Positions 5,655 through 11,320 of a stretch of DNA of 11,320 nucleotides are shown piece after piece. The DNA is from an uncultured Clostridia bacterium (GTDB taxonomy: Bacteria > Bacillota > Clostridia > Oscillospirales > Acutalibacteraceae). Numbering within the stretch: the stretch's first letter is position 1; each line of letters starts with the position of its first letter. Made by a program: the position numbers and the translations under genes. Under the pieces are notes generated by a model. That model was not told where the DNA came from, did no database searches, and was given only the letters and a program-made list of their open reading frames with translations. The DNA lies in contig CAMVBD010000010.1 in NCBI GenBank assembly GCA_947165615.1, forward strand, positions 1 through 11,320, read 5' to 3'.

Positions 5655-6584
5655 GTGTTTGAATGGCTTGGCGATTTATTCTCCGGTATCAGCGAATCAA
5701 TTGGAAGTGCATTTGAGTTTATGGGAGAAGAAATCTCCAACGCGATATTCGACGCCGTTTTACGATGGTGGTACAACATCATTTACACCGCAGTTGCCGA
5801 CTTCTTTGAAAAGATGGGCAACATGGGCGCAGACATATTTGAACTGTCTTGGGTTCAGGCAACCGTCCGCCTGTTTACGCTTTTCGGGTGGTCTCTCTTC
5901 GCCGCAGGCGTGGTTGTTTCATTTTTCGATGTTGCGGTTGAGTATCAGACCGGACGTGCGAATATCAAGACCACGGCGATAAACATATTGAAAGGGTTTC
6001 TCGCCTGTGGAATGTTCGGGACGGTACCCATTGAACTGTACAAGTTCTGTATATCGTTACAAAACACTTTTTCCCATGATCTAAGCGCTCTTCTTATAGG
6101 AGAGCAGACGCTGGATCTTGCCGGAGAAAGCACGAAGGTACTAAAAGGGACGTTTCTGATAACCATGGATGTGGAATTCGGTCTCTTGAATCTGCTTTGT
6201 TTGATCGCATTTGCCTATTGCGTAGTCAAGATCTTTTTCCAGAATATCAAGCGCGGCGGCATTTTGTTGATCCAGATGGGCGTGGGATCGCTGTATATGT
6301 TCAGCGTTCCGCGGGGATATACGGACGGATTCGTTCAGTGGGTAAAACAGGTGATCGCAATTTGCTTTACCGCATTTTTGCAAACAACACTCTTGTATAT
6401 CGGCCTATTGACATTCCCCGATCATATGTTGCTGGGGCTCGGTATCATGCTTGCGGCAAATGAGGTGGAACGGATCGCGCGGCAATTCGGTCTTGACAGC
6501 TCGGTCAGAGTAAACATGATGAGCGTTGTTCACACCACCACTACCGCCGTAAACATGGCAAGAAGTCTTGCAAAGGCAAAATAA
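5655..6584 (+). CDS. VirB6/TrbL-like conjugal transfer membrane protein
   Basis: 309 residues with a GTG start at 5655, preceded by AGGAAGGTGAT (5639-5649). An amphipathic N-terminus (residues 1-60, Trp- and Phe-rich) is followed by strongly hydrophobic segments at about 71-93, 107-127, 173-196, 202-218 and 231-255, with a further weak one near 258-270. The C-terminus (270-309) is polar and helical with a Thr-rich patch (VVHTTTTAV). A polytopic protein of this size just before a PrgI/VirB3 gene and VirB4 is the VirB6-like component of Clostridia ICE transfer systems (as in Tn1549/CTn-type elements), forming part of the inner-membrane channel. Its family is often annotated as TrbL-like or DUF6045; I am less sure of the exact family label. 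Transcription probably comes from upstream, because I find no convincing promoter between 5543 and 5654. Confidence 0.75.
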   Translation: MFEWLGDLFSGISESIGSAFEFMGEEISNAIFDAVLRWWYNIIYTAVADFFEKMGNMGADIFELSWVQATVRLFTLFGWSLFAAGVVVSFFDVAVEYQTGRANIKTTAINILKGFLACGMFGTVPIELYKFCISLQNTFSHDLSALLIGEQTLDLAGESTKVLKGTFLITMDVEFGLLNLLCLIAFAYCVVKIFFQNIKRGGILLIQMGVGSLYMFSVPRGYTDGFVQWVKQVIAICFTAFLQTTLLYIGLLTFPDHMLLGLGIMLAANEVERIARQFGLDSSVRVNMMSVVHTTTTAVNMARSLAKAK

Positions 6585-6598
6585 AGGAGCTTGGAAAA

Positions 6599-6862
6599 AT
6601 GAACAACAGGTATCTTTACCCTCAGAACATGAAAGCGTCCGCAAATATGTGGTTCTGGTCGCTGCGGGACTTTGCGATCCTCGTGATGGCTGCGTTGATC
6701 TCCGTACTGATCGCGGCGCTGACAAAGATCGTTCTGCCCCTGGCGCTGGTTCTCTGCTTCGGGGTGCTTACCATCCGCGCGGATGATACCACGATTCTCG
6801 ACTATATCAAATACGCCGTGCGCTACTTTATCGCACAGCAACAGGAATATCAATGGAGGTGA
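6599..6862 (+). CDS. PrgI/VirB3-like transfer membrane protein
   Basis: 87 residues. AAGGAG (6584-6589) lies 9 nt ahead of the ATG. The N-terminus is short and soluble (YLYPQNMK), two adjacent hydrophobic segments occupy about residues 24-42 and 44-60, and the protein ends in a helix LDYIKYAVRYFIAQQQEYQWR-like pattern (basic and aromatic, residues 68-87). Size, topology, the C-terminal YxxR-type end and the position directly before VirB4-type genes fit the PrgI family, which fills the VirB3 role next to the VirB4 ATPase. Its last codons contain the GGAGGT (6855-6860) that serves the next gene. Confidence 0.75.
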   Translation: MNNRYLYPQNMKASANMWFWSLRDFAILVMAALISVLIAALTKIVLPLALVLCFGVLTIRADDTTILDYIKYAVRYFIAQQQEYQWR

Positions 6863-6868
6863 TCTGCA

Positions 6869-7585
6869 TTGAAAAAGAAGAAAGCCGGGAGCTCTGTAAG
6901 AGAGCTTTTGGGAATTCAGGGCTTTACAAAATACGGGCTCGCTGTTGACCACGGCGAGCTGTTGTATTTCTATATCGCCCCGACCAATATTTCCGTCCTG
7001 TCACAGGCCAATATCGGTATTAAGATCCACAACCTGAAAATGGCTTTTTCGGCTGTACCCGAAATCCAGATTCTGTGTACCGATTCCTCCGAATGCTTTG
7101 ACGATAACAAACACTATCTGCAGACGCGTCTGAAAGAAGAGGGGGAACCGGGTGTTCGGAAGGTGATCCAACAGGACGTCGAGTTTCTCGATCATATCCA
7201 AACAGAAATGGCGACGGCGCGCCAGTTCGTGCTCATCTATCGTTGCCGGGATGAAAAACCGGAACAGGTTTTCCATCTTGTCAATGAGATCAGTCACCGT
7301 ATTTCCGATCAGGGATTCGACGTGCATCCGATGTCGAAAGCGGAGATCAAACGCTTCCTCGCTTTGTATTTCGACGCCAGCATGAACGGCGATCAGATGC
7401 CGGACGCAGACGGCGAACAGTATATTCTGCCCGATTATCAGGCGGCGATAACGGATCCTTCTTCTGTCGTCCCGCCGAAAACGTCCGAAAGCCGACCTGT
7501 TTTGGGAGACGGTCCCGAACCGGCGCATAGGGAACCTCCCGTTTCAACAGGCGGGTACTTCGGATCCTTTGGAGGTGCAAGATGA
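6869..7585 (+). CDS. VirB4-companion protein resembling a VirB4/TraC N-terminal domain
   Basis: 238 residues. The TTG start at 6869 is set by GGAGGTGAT (6855-6863), 8 nt ahead. After a basic N-terminus the protein reads as a mixed alpha/beta domain of about 170 residues: GLAVDHGELLYFYIAPTNISVLS (23-45), a helix and strand IQILCTDSS (66-74), a charged helix (78-115), FVLIYRCRDE (120-129), and HRISDQGFDVHPMSKAEIKRFLALYF (143-168). The order resembles the N-terminal domain of VirB4/TraC ATPases, where a strand with xLSxxE and a later 'GF.V..L...E....L' motif recur. A Pro-rich, probably disordered tail follows (198-228). It overlaps the VirB4 start by ATGA, so the two are almost certainly translated together. 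A structural role beside VirB4 is inference; I do not recall a family name. Confidence 0.6.
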   Translation: MKKKKAGSSVRELLGIQGFTKYGLAVDHGELLYFYIAPTNISVLSQANIGIKIHNLKMAFSAVPEIQILCTDSSECFDDNKHYLQTRLKEEGEPGVRKVIQQDVEFLDHIQTEMATARQFVLIYRCRDEKPEQVFHLVNEISHRISDQGFDVHPMSKAEIKRFLALYFDASMNGDQMPDADGEQYILPDYQAAITDPSSVVPPKTSESRPVLGDGPEPAHREPPVSTGGYFGSFGGAR

Positions 7586-9426
7586 AACCGGAACGCAAAA
7601 AGAAACCAGACGACCGGACTGCGGTCCCCGCAGAGGATGATCTCCGGACCAAAGACTTTTTTGACTGTATCCTTCCGGGAACGGTCAAATTTATGACTGA
7701 CCACTATATCGTCGGCGACAGCTACCGCTGCGTGTGGGCGATCCGCGAATACCAGCCTGTTACGGAAGAACAGGCGATCTTTTCGCAGCTTGCCGATAAG
7801 AGCGGTGTGACACTGCGTATGTATCATAGACTCGTTGATACCACAGAAGAAAAGCGGATCGTCGCCAACGCCGAACGCCGCAACAAGCTCAAAGCCGGCG
7901 CGAATAACATTCAGGAAAGCGTGGAAGCTGAGAGCAACCTGCAGGACGTGATCGACCTTGTCGCCAACCTTCGCCACGCAAAGGAACCGCTCCTTCACTG
8001 CGCCGTTTTCATTGAGCTGAAAGCGCGGGATATGGACAAACTGAAGGAGCTCCAGAACGATATCTCCATGGAGCTCACACGCGCCAAGATCACCTATGAT
8101 CGTCTGACGCTTCGCCAGCGGGAGGGATTTCTTTCTGTGATGCCGATGGGCAGAAATCAGTTCGGCGCGCTGTATGAACGCGTGCTTCCCGCAAGCTCCG
8201 TCGCCAATCTCTATCCCTTCAACTTCTCAGGCAAGACCGACCCCAAGGGTTTATACATCGGGCGGGATAAGTTCGGTACCAACATCCTTGTTGACCTCGA
8301 ACGGCGCTCGGAAGACAAGACCACATCCAACGTGCTGATCCTCGGCAACTCCGGTCAGGGCAAATCGTATCTTCTGAAGCTTCTGCTGACCAACATCCGG
8401 GAATCCGGAAAGTCCGTCATCTGTCTGGATCCCGAAGGAGAGTACATGGATATCTGCGAAGCGCTCGGCGGAACCTATATAGATTTTATGCAGGGAACAT
8501 ATACGATCAATCCGCTGGAACCCAAGGCATGGAGCGACGGCGAAGCAGAGAACGATCCCGACGCGCCGGAAACCTTCCGGAAGGTCACAAGGCTGTCGCA
8601 GCATATTTCCTTCCTGAAAGACTTTTTCAGGGCGTATAAGGATTTCAACGACGCGCAGATCGACACCATCGAACTGCTGCTGTCAAAGCTCTATTCCATG
8701 TTCGGTATCACCGACCGCACGGACTATTCCAAGCTGCGCTCTTCCGATTATCCGACGATGCAGGATTTTTATATGCTCTGCGATAAGACCTACCGCGCTT
8801 ATGACCCCGCGCAGAAGAACCTGTATTCCGAGGAAACGATCCAGCAGGTCTGTCTCGGCATCCATTCCATGTGCGTCGGCGCAGAATCAAAATACTTCAA
8901 CGGACACAGCAATATCACAGGCGCGCAGTTTCTGGTGTTCGGCGTCAAAGGGCTTATGGACACGAATAAAAGATTGAAGGATGCGATGCTGTTCAACATC
9001 CTTTCGTACATGTCCAATCAGCTGCTCGGTCAGGGCAATACGGCGGCGAGTATCGACGAGCTGTATCTGTTCCTGACGAATATGACCGCCATCGAATATA
9101 TCCGCAACTGCATGAAGCGGGTACGAAAAAAGGATTCCTCTATCATTCTGGCGAGTCAGAATATCGAGGACTTTCTGATTCCGTCGATCCGGGAATTTAC
9201 GAAACCCATGTTCAGCATTCCGACCCATCAGTTCCTTTTCAACGCGGGACAGATCAACGCAAACGAATTTATGGACGCCCTGCAGGTGGAGCCTGCCGAG
9301 TTCGATCTGATCAAATATCCGGAGCGCGGCACCTGTCTTTACCGTTGTGGGAATGAGCGTTATCTGCTCCAGGTCAAAGCGCCGGATTACAAAGCGGCGA
9401 TCTTCGGGAAGGCGGGCGGTCGCTGA
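7582..9426 (+). CDS. virB4: VirB4-family conjugative transfer ATPase
   Basis: 614 residues. The N-terminal region (about 20-230) has the TrsE/VirB4 pattern of Firmicute ICEs, including FMTDHYIVGDSYRCVWAIREY near residues 33-53 and a long helical stretch with DVIDLVANLRHAKEPLLH. The C-terminal P-loop ATPase has Walker A GNSGQGKS at residues 255-262, the conserved LDPEGEY after it (about 281-287), and Walker B ASIDELYLFL with Asp492 and Glu493, followed by a sensor-like ILASQNIEDFL. The lengths fit the family. The protein powers assembly and substrate passage at the cytoplasmic face of the channel, next to the VirB6- and VirB3-like proteins encoded just upstream. It overlaps the upstream gene by ATGA and the downstream gene by one base (TGATG), so it is part of a tightly coupled operon. 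All catalytic motifs are intact. Confidence 0.92.
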   Translation: MKPERKKKPDDRTAVPAEDDLRTKDFFDCILPGTVKFMTDHYIVGDSYRCVWAIREYQPVTEEQAIFSQLADKSGVTLRMYHRLVDTTEEKRIVANAERRNKLKAGANNIQESVEAESNLQDVIDLVANLRHAKEPLLHCAVFIELKARDMDKLKELQNDISMELTRAKITYDRLTLRQREGFLSVMPMGRNQFGALYERVLPASSVANLYPFNFSGKTDPKGLYIGRDKFGTNILVDLERRSEDKTTSNVLILGNSGQGKSYLLKLLLTNIRESGKSVICLDPEGEYMDICEALGGTYIDFMQGTYTINPLEPKAWSDGEAENDPDAPETFRKVTRLSQHISFLKDFFRAYKDFNDAQIDTIELLLSKLYSMFGITDRTDYSKLRSSDYPTMQDFYMLCDKTYRAYDPAQKNLYSEETIQQVCLGIHSMCVGAESKYFNGHSNITGAQFLVFGVKGLMDTNKRLKDAMLFNILSYMSNQLLGQGNTAASIDELYLFLTNMTAIEYIRNCMKRVRKKDSSIILASQNIEDFLIPSIREFTKPMFSIPTHQFLFNAGQINANEFMDALQVEPAEFDLIKYPERGTCLYRCGNERYLLQVKAPDYKAAIFGKAGGR

Positions 9427-10355
9427 TGAGCGCTGCACTCGGAGCGGCTCTGAAAAAAATAGCCGTCTCTCTGCTGTCGGATCCGAAGATTCTCAAAAAG
9501 GTATTGGCCGTTGTCCTCGTGTTGATTGTTGCATTCTTTACGCCGATCATGCTGATCTACGGTATCTTCAGCGGCGAGATCAAGCTCGATCAGGATAAAC
9601 TGCATACGCTGGTCATGGATACGCTGACGGAGGAAGAAACAAAGCATCTGCAGCAGCTGCGGACCACGATGGACGCCATCGAAGGAAAAATGACCGAGGA
9701 TGGATATACCCCATACAATATCCGTGAAGCGCAGGTCCTCTATGCCCTTGCCCTGTATCCGAAGGAACAGGAGGGCAACTTCGTGGGCAGGCTGACGTCA
9801 TGCTTTGCGCAGGAGCAAACGGCGGATCAACTGATCGCCGCAGTCAATACCGAATTCGGTACGTCTATCAACACGGAGGATTTCAAAAAACTGATGGCAA
9901 CCGCGCAGGGAGAGATCATAGCCGTTGCATTGACACAGCTCGGAAACAGCGGCGGTCAACCGTACTGGTCATGGTACGGCGTTAACGTCCGAATCGAATG
10001 GTGCGCCTGTTTTGTTTCCTGGTGCGCAGATCAGTGCGGGTATCTCGATCTCGGCGTCGTTCCTAAGTTTGCCAGCTGTACGGCGGGCATGAACTGGTTC
10101 AAGGATAAAGATCAGTGGAAAGCAAACGACTATATCCCGGCCTCCGGAGATCTGATCTTTTTTGACTGGGCGAGGAACGGACAGAGCGGCTCTCCCGATC
10201 ACGTGGGTATCGTCGAACGTGTAGAGAACGGGACCGTCTACACCGTAGAGGGCAACTCCGGCGACGCGGTCCGCCAGCGCAGTTATCCCGTCGGGTATTA
10301 TGAAGTCCTCGGATACGCAACGCCTGCATACGTTACGCCAAAGAACGAAACGTGA
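9426..10355 (+). CDS. Membrane-anchored CHAP-domain peptidoglycan hydrolase (VirB1-like role)
   Basis: 309 residues. One membrane span lies at about 25-49 after a short basic cytoplasmic head, so the rest faces outside. Residues 55-160 are charged and helical, with no lysozyme-type domain that I can recognise. The C-terminal CHAP domain (about 162-300) shows EWCACFVSWCADQ with the expected catalytic Cys193, SGDLIFFDW (240-248), DHVGIVE with His259, and VEGNSGD (274-280) supplying the third polar residue. CHAP enzymes cut peptide cross-bridges or amide bonds in peptidoglycan. In ICEs such a protein directly follows VirB4 and opens the wall for the channel, though many relatives carry NlpC/P60 plus a lysozyme-like domain instead. 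Its start overlaps the VirB4 stop. The operon appears to end here or pass through the hairpins at 10361-10424. Confidence 0.87.
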   Translation: MSAALGAALKKIAVSLLSDPKILKKVLAVVLVLIVAFFTPIMLIYGIFSGEIKLDQDKLHTLVMDTLTEEETKHLQQLRTTMDAIEGKMTEDGYTPYNIREAQVLYALALYPKEQEGNFVGRLTSCFAQEQTADQLIAAVNTEFGTSINTEDFKKLMATAQGEIIAVALTQLGNSGGQPYWSWYGVNVRIEWCACFVSWCADQCGYLDLGVVPKFASCTAGMNWFKDKDQWKANDYIPASGDLIFFDWARNGQSGSPDHVGIVERVENGTVYTVEGNSGDAVRQRSYPVGYYEVLGYATPAYVTPKNET

Positions 10356-10360
10356 ATGGT

Positions 10361-10380
10361 AACCCCTTGAAAAGGGGGTT
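10361..10380 (+). other. 8-bp hairpin with GAAA tetraloop
   Basis: AACCCCTT pairs with AGGGGGTT (one T-G wobble) around the loop GAAA, a GNRA-type tetraloop. No T-run follows, so it is probably an RNA structure or processing/stability element rather than a terminator. It begins 5 nt after the CHAP gene stop. Confidence 0.55.
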
Positions 10381-10390
10381 AATTATCTCT

Positions 10391-10424
10391 GACGCCTGCC
10401 ATAACGGTGGGCGTCTTTATTTTA
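10391..10424 (+). terminator. Terminator-like hairpin directly before the next ribosome binding site
   Basis: GACGCCTGCC (10391-10400) pairs with GGTGGGCGTC (10406-10415) over 10 bp with two wobbles and the loop ATAAC. TTTATTTTA follows. The ribosome binding site CGGAGG starts at 10425, immediately after. It may end the main operon or act as an attenuator for the two downstream genes. Confidence 0.65.
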
Positions 10425-10438
10425 CGGAGGAACCGCTT

Positions 10439-10816
10439 ATGGAAAAGACCAATGAAAACAGCGCAGTCTCGCGGCTCAAAGAAAAGCTTGATTCAAATCT
10501 TCGGGACTATCGGAACGACTGGCTAACGCTGCCGAAGGAAGAACTGATCGACAGAGCAGAGGAAATATATTCCGTCAGCGTTATAGCGGCATTTCTGCCG
10601 AAAACCGTTTCAGAGGAACAGGCGGAGTATCTGCTGCAGTTCCGAAATCCTCTGGAGGTGGTCAACGACGAGTGGCTCGGGCGAAACAGCTTTGACGAGA
10701 TGATCGAATACGGTGATCACCTCGGGGACGCAGTTCGCTACATTGTGGACTCCGGCTACGCCGAGGAATGCTACGATCTGGAGCCGGAGCTTCTCTCCGG
10801 TGATCTGCAAATGTGA
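10439..10816 (+). CDS. Small soluble protein, DUF3848-like
   Basis: 125 residues. The ATG at 10439 has CGGAGG (10425-10430) 8 nt ahead; the frame is open back to 10352, but that part overlaps two hairpins. The sequence is acidic and helical with no membrane span. The pattern LPKEELIDRAEEIY, then EEQAEYLLQFRNPLEVVNDEWL (59-80), resembles DUF3848 proteins of Clostridia mobile elements (P.EEI...A.E, then A..LL....PLD.LY.EWL). The C-terminal 45 residues do not help further. The function of the family is unknown to me. The stop is 11 nt before the next start with GAGGTG between, so the two genes are probably co-transcribed. The family call is from recall of pattern and is moderate. Confidence 0.5.
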   Translation: MEKTNENSAVSRLKEKLDSNLRDYRNDWLTLPKEELIDRAEEIYSVSVIAAFLPKTVSEEQAEYLLQFRNPLEVVNDEWLGRNSFDEMIEYGDHLGDAVRYIVDSGYAEECYDLEPELLSGDLQM

Positions 10817-10827
10817 GGTGAACTAAA

Positions 10828-11320
10828 ATGATCTTAAATATTCCCCTGAGAAGCAAGCAGGACCGAATCGAACCAACCCGCTGTGAAGTGGACTGTGTTG
10901 TAGAAATTCCCTATGATGAGTTTATCCGATTCCGGGATAACCCGCTGAAGGATTATGATTTTATCAAAACGCATCTCGACGAACTGGAACAGAAGGATTA
11001 TTTTACCGCTTCCTGTATGCTGGTGATCGGCAAGAACCAGAGCGACGGCATCCTTGTGGATCCGCAGGGATACAGCTACGCACGATATACGGCGTATATT
11101 CCCGAGGCACGTCAGCTGCTGCAGCATGAACAGTCTCCGGCGCTTTCACAGTTCTGTAATCGGATGCGTGACCTTGTGGATAAGATCCTTGACAACGCAA
11201 AATCGCATCACACGGACGGACGACACACCGTCGCCCGTGATCATGCGGAAGCTCTGTTCGGCAGCAAGGATCTGCCTTGGGAACTGGTCAGAGATATGCT
11301 CATGGAACGCCCGGAGATAG
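10828..11320 (+). CDS. Unrecognised ICE-type protein, truncated by the right window edge
   Basis: The frame is open from the ATG at 10828 to the last base, with 164 complete codons and no stop. GAGGTG (10815-10820) lies 7 nt ahead. The protein begins MILNIPLRSKQDRIEPTR and has a VDCVVEIPYDEFIRFRD strand-helix segment (21-37), then SCMLVIGKNQSDGILVDPQG-like residues (62-81) followed by YSYARYTAYIP (82-92). This looks like a small alpha/beta domain. A helical linker (95-125) and a His/Asp-rich stretch (127-139) follow. No membrane segment or catalytic motif is evident. I do not recognise the family with confidence; the sequence resembles DUF-type proteins seen beside transfer genes in gut Clostridia ICEs. 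Good codon structure and a strong ribosome binding site make it a real gene. Confidence 0.7.
   Translation, partial: MILNIPLRSKQDRIEPTRCEVDCVVEIPYDEFIRFRDNPLKDYDFIKTHLDELEQKDYFTASCMLVIGKNQSDGILVDPQGYSYARYTAYIPEARQLLQHEQSPALSQFCNRMRDLVDKILDNAKSHHTDGRHTVARDHAEALFGSKDLPWELVRDMLMERPEI

Noticed and set aside
7438..7998. 186-codon open frame on the - strand
   Set aside because: It is antisense to the 238-aa protein and VirB4, with no family features or ribosome binding site.
10352..10438. Upstream extension of the DUF3848-like frame
   Set aside because: It would translate through two hairpins and overlap the CHAP stop; CGGAGG marks ATG 10439.
11054..11320. 88-codon + strand frame at the right edge
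   Set aside because: It is out of frame with the better-supported gene starting at 10828 and is Arg/Cys-rich, typical of a shadow frame.
1..11320. CRISPR arrays, tRNA, rRNA, insertion sequences and oriT
   Set aside because: I found no direct-repeat/spacer pattern, tRNA-like fold, transposase or inverted-repeat-bounded element, and no recognisable nic region in this window.

Overview
The window is about 11.3 kb of roughly 50 % GC DNA. Every gene I can support lies on the + strand, and most are tightly packed with start/stop overlaps. Gene content and order point to the transfer module of an integrative and conjugative element (ICE) from an anaerobic gut Clostridia-type Firmicute. This rests on: a VirB6-like membrane protein, a PrgI/VirB3-like protein, a VirB4 ATPase and a membrane-anchored CHAP peptidoglycan hydrolase in that order; small DUF-type genes typical of such elements; strong AGGAGG-type ribosome binding sites; and an InlB-type B-repeat surface protein. 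I see no relaxase, coupling protein, integrase, oriT, rRNA, tRNA or CRISPR array, so only part of the element is in view.

Layout. 1-2535: 3' part of a large repeat-rich surface protein whose 5' end lies outside the window. 2544-2882: small DUF4406-like Rossmann-fold protein. 2879-3214: small exported protein with two hydrophobic segments (DUF3852-like, candidate VirB2-type pilin). 3215-5640: an insert of three genes that look unrelated to conjugation, with its own promoter-like sequences and terminators. These are a divergent SLOG/YpsA-like protein (3444-3947), a DUF6809-like small protein (4053-4352) and an orphan HipA/CtkA-like kinase (4436-5542). 5655-10355: core transfer operon, VirB6-like, PrgI/VirB3-like, a 238-aa VirB4-companion protein, VirB4, and the CHAP hydrolase. 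10356-11320: a hairpin-rich gap, a DUF3848-like small protein, and a 5'-complete gene that runs off the right edge.

How they may work together. The VirB6, VirB3 and VirB4 homologues with the small pilin-like protein would form the membrane channel and its energising ATPase. The CHAP enzyme would open the peptidoglycan. The B-repeat protein would sit at the cell surface and may help cell-cell contact. The insert between the pilin-like gene and the VirB6-like gene looks like cargo. Its kinase and SLOG-fold protein are the best candidates for a regulatory, toxin-type or defence role. Hairpins followed by T-runs sit just in front of ribosome binding sites at two operon joints, which suggests that transcription is attenuated or needs antitermination.
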